This document shows positions 1 through 6,921 of a stretch of 13,095 bases of DNA, piece by piece; position 1 is the stretch's first letter; every line of letters starts with the position of its first letter. The translations under genes and the position numbers were made by a program. The stretch is from Bacteroidota bacterium (GTDB lineage: Bacteria; Bacteroidota; Bacteroidia; Flavobacteriales; Flavobacteriaceae), in assembly GCA_018656255.1 (NCBI GenBank), contig JABHYI010000232.1, positions 1 to 13,095 of the forward strand, in the 5' to 3' direction. Under the pieces are notes generated by a model. That model was given only the letters and a program-made list of their open reading frames with translations. It had not been told where the DNA came from and made no database searches.

Positions 1-68
1 CTTAGTTGTTTATTGTCATTAATTTTTTGCTCCTGAATTTTAATATCTGAGAGATTCTCTTGTGGCAT
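1..68 (-). CDS. possible 5' end of an unrecognised gene (partial, runs off left edge)
   Basis: On the minus strand an ATG at 68-66 opens a frame that stays open to the window edge (22 codons plus 2 nt). The peptide starts MPQENLSDIKIQEQK and is hydrophilic and Lys/Gln/Asn rich. The frame is also open upstream of this ATG, back to a TAA inside the palindrome at 128-169, but I see no other ATG there. It would follow the neighbouring PLP-enzyme gene on the same strand, beyond its terminator. With so few codons in AT-rich DNA, chance openness is quite possible and no family can be named. Plus-strand frames are all closed within the first 36 bases. Confidence 0.25.
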   Translation of the reverse strand, partial: MPQENLSDIKIQEQKINDNKQL

Positions 69-127
69 AGTAGAAATTTTAATTTGTTTTGTAATGTTAC
101 GATTTTGTGTAGATGTATGCAAATCAA

Positions 128-169
128 AAAGAGAGCTGTAAAATATTTAAATATTTTACAGCTCTCTTT
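128..169 (-). terminator. 42-bp perfect palindrome, probable (bidirectional) terminator
   Basis: Two 21-bp arms (128-148 and 149-169) are exact reverse complements with no spacer; each outer part is AAAGAGAGCTGTAAAATATTT or its complement. Read on the minus strand it begins 24 bases after the stop of the PLP-enzyme gene and runs into a TTTTTGATTTG tract, as an intrinsic terminator should. Read on the plus strand it runs into TTTGTATTTTTAG, so it may work in both directions. The central bases would have to form the hairpin loop. Confidence 0.75.
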
Positions 170-192
170 GTATTTTTAGTCTAAAGGTAATT

Positions 193-1401
193 TTACAGGA
201 CTCCTACGTCTTTCATGCACTGACGCATAATTTGGTAGGTGCGTTCTATGTCATCATCAAGACCAATAGAGAAACGTATAAGACCCTCTGTGAGTCCCAT
301 CTGTGCTTGTTCATCTTCTGGTATTTCAGAAGATGTTGACGTTCCTGGTGCGCTAAATAATGTTTTATAAAATCCTAAACTCACTGCAAGATATCCTACA
401 TTTCTCTCCTGCATTAATTCCATTAGTTTATTTGCTTTTTCTAGTCCTCCTGCGTCAATGGTTAACATGCCTCCATACCCGTATTTTGGATTCATCATAC
501 TGTTGTAAAGGGTATGCCCTGGGTGAGAGGGTAATCCTGGATAGACAGCGCGTAGTCCATCTGCTTCAAATTTTTGTGCAAGATACAGCGCGTTTTTACT
601 GTGCTGCTGCATGCGTATATGTAGGGTTCTGAGGTTTTTTAATATAGAGGCTGCACGAAGACTATCCATAGATGCTCCCAAAAGCATACAAGCGCCATCA
701 TTTACATCACGCAGTGCATCTATTAGTTCTTGAGATCCACATACAACACCGCCCATAGTATCACTACTACCGTTTATAAATTTTGTTAAACTATGCATAA
801 CAACATCTGCTCCCAATTTAATTGGCGAGATACTCAGTGGTGAGAAGGTGTTGTCTACAAGTAGCTCCAGGTTGTGCTTTTTTGCAATGGCAGCAAGACC
901 TTTAATATCTGCTATTTCTAGTAGAGGGTTACTAACACACTCACAGAAAATAATTTTGGTTTCAGGAGTAATGGCTGCCTCAACGGCTTCTAGATTTGTA
1001 ATATCTACAAAAGGGGTATCAATGTTTAGTTTTGGCGTAAAGTTTTTTAAGAATGCATACGTACCACCATAAATAGTTCTTGATGATACTATGTGGTCTC
1101 CGGCTTTACAAAATTGCAAGATGGTAGGAGTGATGGCTCCCATACCGCTAGCGGCTACATTAGCTGTTTGTGTTCCCTCCATTGCAGCAAGAGCCTCTCC
1201 TAAATACATATTAGAAGGGGTGGTGTGTCTAGAGTAGAGGTAACATCCCTCTGTATTTCCTTCAAAAGTATCAAGCATGGTCTGTGCAGATAGAAAGGTA
1301 TAGGTTGAGGAGTCTGAGATAGATGGATTTACACCTCCAGATTCTCCAAAAAACTGAAGATCTTGAATGTTGTTTGCAGGGTTAAATTCTTTTTTTGCCA
1401 T
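193..1401 (-). CDS. Cys/Met-metabolism PLP-dependent enzyme (methionine gamma-lyase / cystathionine gamma-synthase-like)
   Basis: The 402-residue protein has the full length and layout of the trans-sulfuration family of fold-type I PLP enzymes, which make or break C-S bonds of homocysteine, cystathionine, cysteine and methionine in the cytoplasm. Visible motifs are YSRHTTPS at 56-63 (Tyr56 and Arg58 would hold the PLP phosphate of the neighbouring subunit), SGMGA at 85-89, IYGGTYAFL at 110-118 (Tyr111 stacks on PLP), VSNP at 156-159, VDNTF at 182-186 (Asp183 binds the pyridine N) and SLTKF at 204-208 with Lys207 as the Schiff-base lysine. The C-terminal part holds SLGFYKTLFSAPG and the closing FSIGLDDDIERT motif. 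The position of Cys116 in Pseudomonas putida methionine gamma-lyase is Gly113 here, so the exact reaction is unsure. It is divergent from an Lrp-type regulator, as mdeA is from mdeR in P. putida. The ATG at 1401 gives the natural N-terminus MAKKEFNPA. Confidence 0.9.
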   Translation of the reverse strand: MAKKEFNPANNIQDLQFFGESGGVNPSISDSSTYTFLSAQTMLDTFEGNTEGCYLYSRHTTPSNMYLGEALAAMEGTQTANVAASGMGAITPTILQFCKAGDHIVSSRTIYGGTYAFLKNFTPKLNIDTPFVDITNLEAVEAAITPETKIIFCECVSNPLLEIADIKGLAAIAKKHNLELLVDNTFSPLSISPIKLGADVVMHSLTKFINGSSDTMGGVVCGSQELIDALRDVNDGACMLLGASMDSLRAASILKNLRTLHIRMQQHSKNALYLAQKFEADGLRAVYPGLPSHPGHTLYNSMMNPKYGYGGMLTIDAGGLEKANKLMELMQERNVGYLAVSLGFYKTLFSAPGTSTSSEIPEDEQAQMGLTEGLIRFSIGLDDDIERTYQIMRQCMKDVGVL

Positions 1402-1443
1402 AATAAAAGGATACTATTTGATTAAGTAAAATAAATTATACAC

Positions 1444-1476
1444 CAAATATACCATTATATAGAATAATTATTGAAA
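1444..1476 (-). promoter_or_regulatory. Bacteroidetes-type promoter for the PLP-enzyme gene
   Basis: On the minus strand TTTC (1476-1473), a 21-bp spacer and TATATTTG (1451-1444) fit the Bacteroidetes primary sigma consensus TTTG-N19..21-TAnnTTTG with one mismatch in the -33 box. Transcription would begin near 1437, leaving a leader of about 36 bases before the ATG. The spacer contains the perfect 10-bp palindrome AATAATTATT (1463-1472), a possible regulator site. Confidence 0.55.
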
Positions 1477-1563
1477 TTAAGTATTAAATAAAGTAATTTA
1501 TACTGTATTATTATAAATAATGTGTTTTTTAATCTAATTATATCTGTTTTGTTGTGTATATTT

Positions 1564-1577
1564 AGAAAAATTTTTCT
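1564..1577. promoter_or_regulatory. 14-bp palindrome just before the lrp-type gene, candidate operator
   Basis: AGAAAAATTTTTCT is its own reverse complement and ends two bases before the regulator's ATG at 1580. Lrp/AsnC proteins bind short AT-rich palindromes and usually repress their own gene, so autoregulation is a fair guess. The site lies in a very AT-rich region where small palindromes arise easily. Confidence 0.35.
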
Positions 1578-1579
1578 CC

Positions 1580-2041
1580 ATGAAATTAGACTTTATAGAT
1601 TTTTCGCTACTAAATTATCTACAACAGGATAGTAAACAGACCAATAAAGAGTTATCATCAAGATTGAACTTGTCTGTAACGGCAGTGTATGAAAGAATAA
1701 AGAAATTGGAGCGAAATGGAGTGATAAAAAAATATGTAGCTCTTTTAGAAAAAAAACATCTTAATTTTGGTTTTATGGTGTTTTGCCATGTAAAACTCTC
1801 TGAACATACAGAGTCTAGTATTTCAAACTTTGAGGCTAAGATTTCTTTAATTGATGAGGTTTTGGAGTGTTATCACGTAAGTGGAGAATTTGATTACCTT
1901 CTAAAAGTTATGGTTAAGGATATGGATGCCTTTAGGTACTTTATGATTAATAAACTAACCTCTTTAAAGAACATAGGTAGCACCCAAAGTTCCTTTACTA
2001 TAAACGAGGTAAAAAACACTACAGTTTTGCCTGTCAAGTAA
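1580..2041 (+). CDS. Lrp/AsnC family transcriptional regulator
   Basis: The 153-residue protein has the standard size and two-domain plan of the leucine-responsive regulator family. An N-terminal helix-turn-helix covers about residues 5-50, with the recognition region LSVTAVYERIKKLERNGVI at 31-49. A C-terminal RAM (ligand-binding, oligomerisation) domain covers about 63-148 and carries the conserved turn HVSGEFDYLLKV at 99-110, where amino acids bind in relatives. It is transcribed away from the PLP enzyme across a 178-bp gap. Lrp-type regulators often control the divergent neighbour and sense an amino acid that it metabolises, so methionine, cysteine or a relative is a plausible effector; this is inference. 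The start is the first ATG, two bases after a 14-bp palindrome, and the preceding sequence has no clear Shine-Dalgarno site. Confidence 0.93.
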   Translation: MKLDFIDFSLLNYLQQDSKQTNKELSSRLNLSVTAVYERIKKLERNGVIKKYVALLEKKHLNFGFMVFCHVKLSEHTESSISNFEAKISLIDEVLECYHVSGEFDYLLKVMVKDMDAFRYFMINKLTSLKNIGSTQSSFTINEVKNTTVLPVK

Positions 2042-2048
2042 AAACAAC

Positions 2049-2077
2049 CCATACACAACTATGGTATTTTTAATTTT
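2049..2077 (+). terminator. weak intrinsic terminator after the lrp-type gene
   Basis: A 5-bp stem CCATA/TATGG (2049-2053 and 2060-2064) with a 6-base loop is followed by TATTTTTAATTTT. It sits 8 bases after the stop codon. The stem is short, so confidence is modest. Confidence 0.4.
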
Positions 2078-2108
2078 AAGCAAGCGATCAACTTCAAGGG
2101 CTATAAAC

Positions 2109-2139
2109 TTTTAAACTTCTTTACAGAATTGTACCTTTG
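2109..2139 (+). promoter_or_regulatory. Bacteroidetes-type promoter for lpdA
   Basis: TTTT (2109-2112), a 19-bp spacer and TACCTTTG (2132-2139) match TTTG-N19-TAnnTTTG with one mismatch in the -33 box and a perfect -7 box. Transcription would start near 2146, about 50 bases before the lpdA ATG. The leader ends in an A-rich stretch typical for this phylum. Confidence 0.6.
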
Positions 2140-2196
2140 TAGTCTAGCTTCGGAAATTTTAAAACCGTTGTAAAATGTTAATTAAAAAAAGAAAGT

Positions 2197-3597
2197 ATGT
2201 CAAAGTATGATGTTGCAGTAATAGGTTCTGGTCCTGGTGGATATGTAGCGGCAATTCGTTGTGCACAATTAGGGATGAAAACCGCAATTATCGAAAAATA
2301 TAACACCCTTGGAGGTACCTGTTTAAATGTGGGTTGTATACCAAGTAAGGCACTTCTAGATTCATCACACCACTATGAAGATGCTATGAAGCATTTTGAA
2401 GACCATGGTATTGATATTCCTGGAGAGGTTAAAATTAATTTCAAAAAGATGATAGAAAGAAAAGCATCTGTGGTAGAGCAAACTACTAAAGGGATTGATT
2501 TTCTGATGAACAAAAATAAAATTGATGTTTTTACTGGAGTGGGTTCTTTTAAAGATGCTACACATATTGAGATTACAGGTGAGAGCACTCAAACAATAGA
2601 AGCTGCCAATACGATTATAGCAACGGGTAGTAAACCAGCTACCTTACCGTTTATTACACTAGATAAAGAGCGTGTTATTACCTCTACAGAGGCTTTGAGT
2701 CTTACAGAAATCCCTAAACACATGGTTGTTATAGGTGGAGGTGTAATAGGCCTGGAGCTTGGTCAAGTATACAAGAGGCTAGGAGCAGAAGTATCTGTAA
2801 TAGAATACATGGATAGAATTATTCCTACCATGGACACTGCCCAAAGCAAGGAGCTAATGAAGGCTATGAAAAAACAAGGTGTTAAGTTTTTCTTGTCTCA
2901 TAAGGTGTCTAGTGTTTCAAGAGAAGCAGATAAAGTAAGTATTACCGCTACAGATAAAAAAGATAAAGAAGTAACCTTTACGGGTGATTATTGTTTAGTA
3001 TCTGTTGGGCGCCGCGCCTACACAGACGGGCTTGCACTGCAAAACGCAGGTGTTAAAGCCAATGAGCGTGGCCAGGTAGATGTTAACGATCATTTACAAA
3101 CCAACATTTCAAATATATACGCTATTGGAGATGTGGTGCGTGGCGCTATGCTAGCACACAAGGCAGAAGAAGAGGGTGTTATGGTTGCCGAAATATTAGC
3201 GGGTCAAAAACCTCATATAGATTATAACTTAATTCCAGGTGTTGTATATACTTGGCCAGAAGTGGCCAGTGTTGGTAAAACAGAAGCGCAATTAAAAGAA
3301 TCTGGAACGTCCTACAAAGCAGGACAGTTTCCTATGCGCGCTTTAGGAAGATCAAGAGCCAGCGGAGATACCGATGGATTTGTAAAAATACTAAGTGATG
3401 CAACTACCGATGAGATATTAGGAGCTCATATGGTAGGTGCTCGTTGTGCAGACCTTATTGCCGAAATGGTAGTAGCAATGGAGTTTCGTGCCAGCGCAGA
3501 AGATATAGCGCGTATGAGTCATGCCCATCCAACCTACGCAGAAGCAATCAAAGAAGCAGCCCTAGCTGCAACCGCAGACAGAGCTTTACATATTTAA
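2197..3597 (+). CDS. lpdA: dihydrolipoyl dehydrogenase (E3 of 2-oxo acid dehydrogenase complexes)
   Basis: This 466-residue flavoprotein reoxidises the dihydrolipoyl arms of pyruvate, 2-oxoglutarate and branched-chain 2-oxo acid dehydrogenases (or the glycine cleavage system), passing electrons through a disulfide and FAD to NAD+. The N-terminal FAD motif is GSGPGG at 10-15. The redox disulfide lies in GGTCLNVGCIPSK with Cys42 and Cys47, the spacing of true lipoamide dehydrogenases. ATGS is at 142-145, the NAD-binding motif GGGVIG at 180-185 and the second FAD motif AIGD at 309-312. The catalytic pair of the dimer interface is in HAHPTYAE, with His444 and Glu449. Length and all catalytic residues are complete. 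No E1 or E2 gene is next to it, so it is probably a shared E3 with its own promoter and terminator. Confidence 0.97.
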   Translation: MSKYDVAVIGSGPGGYVAAIRCAQLGMKTAIIEKYNTLGGTCLNVGCIPSKALLDSSHHYEDAMKHFEDHGIDIPGEVKINFKKMIERKASVVEQTTKGIDFLMNKNKIDVFTGVGSFKDATHIEITGESTQTIEAANTIIATGSKPATLPFITLDKERVITSTEALSLTEIPKHMVVIGGGVIGLELGQVYKRLGAEVSVIEYMDRIIPTMDTAQSKELMKAMKKQGVKFFLSHKVSSVSREADKVSITATDKKDKEVTFTGDYCLVSVGRRAYTDGLALQNAGVKANERGQVDVNDHLQTNISNIYAIGDVVRGAMLAHKAEEEGVMVAEILAGQKPHIDYNLIPGVVYTWPEVASVGKTEAQLKESGTSYKAGQFPMRALGRSRASGDTDGFVKILSDATTDEILGAHMVGARCADLIAEMVVAMEFRASAEDIARMSHAHPTYAEAIKEAALAATADRALHI

Positions 3598-3614
3598 AAC
3601 ACAATTAGTATCTT

Positions 3615-3681
3615 AAAAAAGAATTCTAGAGCATGGCATGATAGTTTACTAAAATCATGTTTGTTTCTAGAATTCTTTTTT
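3615..3681 (+). terminator. strong composite hairpin terminator after lpdA
   Basis: A perfect 16-bp outer stem pairs AAAAAAGAATTCTAGA (3615-3630) with TCTAGAATTCTTTTTT (3666-3681). The 35-base internal loop holds a second 6-bp stem, CATGAT (3637-3642) with ATCATG (3654-3659). The structure ends in a six-T run and begins 17 bases after the lpdA stop, so it should separate lpdA from the next gene. Confidence 0.8.
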
Positions 3682-3682
3682 A

Positions 3683-3713
3683 TTTGAAATGGTACTACTT
3701 TTCAATATCTTTA
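3683..3713 (+). promoter_or_regulatory. promoter for the FMN-reductase/pabB/tilS/dsbD cluster
   Basis: TTTG (3683-3686), a 19-bp spacer and TATCTTTA (3706-3713) fit the Bacteroidetes consensus with one mismatch, the last base of the -7 box. It lies directly after the lpdA terminator. The predicted start of transcription falls at or very near the ATG at 3718, so the mRNA could be leaderless or nearly so. Confidence 0.5.
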
Positions 3714-3717
3714 AAAA

Positions 3718-4254
3718 ATGAAAAAAATCATAGCCTTTGCTGGAAGTAATAGTAGTACATCTATAAATCACGCCCTTGTAAGCCATCTGGCTTCCACCAT
3801 AGAGAATTGTGATGTCACCGTGCTTGAACTTACAGACTATCCTTTGCCCATGTATGGCCAAGAAATTGAAGCTAAAGAGGGTTTTCCAGACACTTTAGTT
3901 AGCTTATTGAATATTATTAAACAAGCAGATGGTGTATTGATTTCTGTAAATGAGCATAATGGTACTATTTCTGCTTTTTTTAAAAATGTAATTGATTGGT
4001 TGTCTAGAATAGATGGTAGTTATTTAAGTGGAGCAAAAGTGATACTTTTGAGCACCTCTGATGGAGCTCGAGGAGGCCAAACAGCACTAGCATATCTTAC
4101 AGATTTTTATACCAGAAAAAAGGTAGACATCGTTGCCAGTATTCCATTTCCTTCTTTTAGTGAGAATTTTGATTTAAAAGATGGGAAAATTGTAAATCAA
4201 CAACAAGCAAAAATTATGCAAGAGGCAGTTGCCTTATTGATAGCTTCTTTATAG
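3718..4254 (+). CDS. NAD(P)H-dependent FMN reductase family flavoprotein
   Basis: The 178-residue protein has the flavodoxin-like fold of the NADPH-dependent FMN reductase family (chromate/quinone reductase and SsuE relatives). Evidence is the N-terminal strand KKIIAFAG followed by the phosphate-binding loop GSNSSTSIN at 9-17, and NEHNGTISAFFKNVIDW at 78-94, the counterpart of the PEYNGSIPGxLKNAIDW motif that binds the flavin ring. STSDGARGG at 112-120 fits the third flavin loop. Such enzymes reduce FMN, quinones or azo and metal substrates in the cytoplasm; the physiological substrate cannot be read from the sequence. Its stop codon overlaps the GTG of pabB by one base (TAGTG), which points to translational coupling. 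It is the first gene of the cluster. Confidence 0.88.
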   Translation: MKKIIAFAGSNSSTSINHALVSHLASTIENCDVTVLELTDYPLPMYGQEIEAKEGFPDTLVSLLNIIKQADGVLISVNEHNGTISAFFKNVIDWLSRIDGSYLSGAKVILLSTSDGARGGQTALAYLTDFYTRKKVDIVASIPFPSFSENFDLKDGKIVNQQQAKIMQEAVALLIASL

Positions 4255-5549
4255 TGAAACGATATTCAAAAACTTTTACTGCTACCCTTACAGATACCCT
4301 CAGGCAACAATTGTTGCAATGGGCGCAACAGTATGATGAGGTTGCATGGCTAGACTCTAATGAGCACGTCCAGACACATGGCACTTATAGTGCTATATTG
4401 GCTGTTGATGCTTTTACAGCACTTAAAACAGATGCAGATAAAGCCTTTGAAAAACTTGATGAGTATCAAACAATAACAAAAGACTGGTTGTTTGGCTCTT
4501 TGAGCTACGATCTTAAAAACGATGTAGAAGCGCTAACCTCAAAAAATATAGATGGTCTAGAGTTTCCGCAGTTGTATTTTTTTCAACCCAAGAAAGTATT
4601 TCTTTTTTCTCAAACAGCAGTAACCTTATCCTACCTTAACATGGTTGATGATGAGCTGCAGGAGGATTGGGATGCTATTTTGGCTACCCACGTAACTCAA
4701 AAAACGATTTCAAAACAACCCATACAGATACTTGCAAGAACATCAAAAGACAGCTATCTCAAAAAAGTAGCTGCAATGCTACAACACATTAAAAGGGGCG
4801 ATATCTATGAAGCAAATTTTTGTCAAGAATTTTTCAGTGAAGGGGTTACACTAGATTCAACGGCTGCTTTTTGGAAATTAAATGAGCTGTCTACCCCGCC
4901 TTTTGCTACGTTTTTAAAATTAGAACAGCAATATGTATTATCTGCCTCTCCAGAGCGTTACCTTAAAAAAGAGGGTACACATATTGTTTCTCAGCCTATT
5001 AAAGGAACTGCCAAGCGGGCGGTTTCACCCAAGGAGGACGCAGCACTCATGTTACAATTACAGCAAGACCCAAAAGAGCGCAGTGAAAACATTATGATTA
5101 CAGATTTGGTGCGTAATGATTTGTCTCGCGTCGCAAAAAAAGGAACAGTGGCTGTCCAGGAGCTCTGTAAAATTTACACCTTTGAGCAGGTGCACCAAAT
5201 GATTTCTACCATTGTGTGTGAAGTGCCTGAGTCTATACATCCTGTTGAAATTATAAAAAAAACCTACCCTATGGGCAGTATGACAGGGGCTCCCAAGGTA
5301 AGTGCAATGAAAATTATTGAAAAACTAGAAGACGCAAGGCGAGGAGCCTACAGCGGTGCTGTAGGGTATTTTACCCCAAGTGGTGATTTTGACTTTAATG
5401 TTGTAATTCGTAGTATTTTATATAATGCTGCTACACAATATGTGAGTTTTTCTGTGGGTGGGGCAATTACTGCAAAATCAATTCCTGAGGCAGAATACCA
5501 AGAGTGTTTACTAAAAGCAAAAGCAATGCGGCAGGTATTAGCGCAATAA
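4254..5549 (+). CDS. pabB: aminodeoxychorismate synthase component I
   Basis: The enzyme adds ammonia to chorismate to give 4-amino-4-deoxychorismate, the precursor of p-aminobenzoate and folate. The 431-residue protein shows the chorismate-utilising fold: GDIYEANFCQEF at 182-193, PPFATFLKL at 215-223, SASPERYL at 230-237, SQPIKGTAKR at 246-255, DPKERSENIMITDLVRNDL at 272-290, PMGSMTGAPK at 339-348 and GAYSGAVGYF at 364-373. Lys250 in PIKGT is the nucleophile of aminodeoxychorismate synthases; anthranilate synthases have Ala there, so PabB is favoured over TrpE. The N-terminal half is poorly conserved, as usual. No pabA (glutaminase) or pabC is nearby. The GTG start overlaps the upstream stop by one base; there is no in-frame ATG before residue 130, so GTG must be used. 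Confidence 0.93.
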   Translation: MKRYSKTFTATLTDTLRQQLLQWAQQYDEVAWLDSNEHVQTHGTYSAILAVDAFTALKTDADKAFEKLDEYQTITKDWLFGSLSYDLKNDVEALTSKNIDGLEFPQLYFFQPKKVFLFSQTAVTLSYLNMVDDELQEDWDAILATHVTQKTISKQPIQILARTSKDSYLKKVAAMLQHIKRGDIYEANFCQEFFSEGVTLDSTAAFWKLNELSTPPFATFLKLEQQYVLSASPERYLKKEGTHIVSQPIKGTAKRAVSPKEDAALMLQLQQDPKERSENIMITDLVRNDLSRVAKKGTVAVQELCKIYTFEQVHQMISTIVCEVPESIHPVEIIKKTYPMGSMTGAPKVSAMKIIEKLEDARRGAYSGAVGYFTPSGDFDFNVVIRSILYNAATQYVSFSVGGAITAKSIPEAEYQECLLKAKAMRQVLAQ

Positions 5550-5608
5550 AATTGTGTTACCCGCATTTTATCATTATTTATGCATACATTATTACTATAA
5601 TTTAAGAC

Positions 5609-6919
5609 GTGGTTACAGCATTTAAAAAGCATATTGCAGCTCATTTTCCAGCACTGGCAGATCAAAAAATTTTGGTTGCTTGTAGTGGTGGTCTAGACAG
5701 TATTGTATTGTTGCACTTGCTTCAAAAAATTGGTCTTACTCTAGGGGTTGCTCATTGTAATTTTAAACTAAGAGGTGCCCATAGTGATGCCGATCTTAGC
5801 TTTGTTGAAACCATAGCAGGCAATTTGGGAGTTCCAGTATTTACAACTGTTTTTGACACTAAAAGGTATGCTAAAACCCAAGGAGTTTCAACACAAGTTG
5901 CTGCCCGTGAATTAAGGTATGAATGGTTCTATAGTACGGCAAGGGCAAATGGCTATGATAGAATTGCTACAGGACACCATGCAGATGATGACCTTGAAAC
6001 CTTTTTTATAAATCTTTCTCGCGTTACAGGTTTAAGGGGGTTAACCGGGATTGCTTCCAATACCGAGCAGTTAATTAGGCCTTTATTGCCTTTTTCTAGA
6101 GCACAAATAATGCAATTTGCAAAAAAAGAAGAATTGTTTTGGAGAGAGGATTCTAGTAATAGTACCCGTGATTATTTAAGAAATAAACTTCGTCTTGACG
6201 TAATTCCAGCCTTTAAAGGCGTGAACAAAACTGTTTTGCAAAATTTCAAACAGACCCAACAGCATCTTAAAGAAAGTCAAGCATTGCTAGAAGATTATAT
6301 TACTTTAGTGACAAAGTTGGTGGTCTCTCACAAAGATACCAGCTTCGAAATTGATAGTAAGCAATTACAAGCACTACCAAATACCAATACACTATTGTTT
6401 GAGTTGTTATATCCATATGGGTTTACAGATTTTAAGGCAATCGCTAGTATTCTAGAAAGTGAAGTAGGCAAGAAGGTGCTTTCAAAGCAGTATGTGCTCC
6501 ATAAAGATAGAAACCATCTTGTTTTAACTACAAAAGAGCAGGTAGTAGACTCTCGCGTTTATTGTATTGATGCCAAACAACAAAGTTGTACCATTCCTAT
6601 AAAATTAAACTTTACAAAGGTAGCCCAGGTAGGAGAACTTGAGCCGCATAGCCTTTATGTAGATGCTGCAAAACTTAGATATCCCTTAAAGGTTAGAGCA
6701 TGGCGTTTGGATGATGTTTTTCATCCCTTTGGCATGAAAGGAAAAAAGAAACTCACTAAGTTTTTTAAAGATGAAAAGCTATCTTTGTTATCCAAAAACA
6801 GCGTTTGGGTATTGGAGAGTGGAGATGAGATTGTTTGGGTTATTGGCTTAAGACCTGATGACAGATATAAAGTAACAAGTGCCACCAAAGAGGTGTTAAA
6901 AATACAATGGAATACATAA
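5609..6919 (+). CDS. tilS: tRNA(Ile)-lysidine synthetase
   Basis: TilS uses ATP and lysine to turn C34 of the CAU-anticodon tRNA-Ile into lysidine, which changes its reading from AUG to AUA and is normally essential. The 436-residue protein has the N-type PP-loop SGGLDS at 26-31, the second signature GHHADDDLETF at 122-132 with LSRVTGLRGLTG after it, and REDSSN further on. The C-terminal tRNA-binding domain carries WRLDDVFHPFGMKGKKKL and TKFFKDEKLSLL, highly typical of the family. Its start is GTG at 5609: an in-frame TAA lies only one codon before it (5603-5605), and no ATG precedes the PP-loop. It begins 59 bases after pabB with no clear terminator or promoter in between, and its stop lies 2 bases before the preferred ATG of the next gene. 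Confidence 0.96.
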   Translation: MVTAFKKHIAAHFPALADQKILVACSGGLDSIVLLHLLQKIGLTLGVAHCNFKLRGAHSDADLSFVETIAGNLGVPVFTTVFDTKRYAKTQGVSTQVAARELRYEWFYSTARANGYDRIATGHHADDDLETFFINLSRVTGLRGLTGIASNTEQLIRPLLPFSRAQIMQFAKKEELFWREDSSNSTRDYLRNKLRLDVIPAFKGVNKTVLQNFKQTQQHLKESQALLEDYITLVTKLVVSHKDTSFEIDSKQLQALPNTNTLLFELLYPYGFTDFKAIASILESEVGKKVLSKQYVLHKDRNHLVLTTKEQVVDSRVYCIDAKQQSCTIPIKLNFTKVAQVGELEPHSLYVDAAKLRYPLKVRAWRLDDVFHPFGMKGKKKLTKFFKDEKLSLLSKNSVWVLESGDEIVWVIGLRPDDRYKVTSATKEVLKIQWNT

Positions 6920-6921
6920 TT

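Noticed and set aside
360..632. Plus-strand open frame of 90 codons
   Set aside because: It lies entirely inside the PLP-enzyme gene on the opposite strand, which has clear family motifs; the shadow product resembles nothing.
1402..1579. Riboswitch (for example SAM-type) upstream of the PLP-enzyme gene
   Set aside because: The predicted leader is only about 36 bases, very AT-rich and without paired helices, too short for a known methionine-related riboswitch.
3667..3861. Minus-strand open frame of 64 codons
   Set aside because: It overlaps the terminator, promoter and N-terminus of the FMN reductase gene and has no recognisable features.
5550..5608. Separate promoter or terminator between pabB and tilS
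   Set aside because: No hairpin with a T run and no TAnnTTTG-type box was found, so the genes are treated as one transcript.
5348..5665. Minus-strand open frame of 105 codons across the pabB-tilS junction
   Set aside because: It is antisense to the conserved PabB C-terminus and the TilS start, and its Cys-rich product looks like a shadow.
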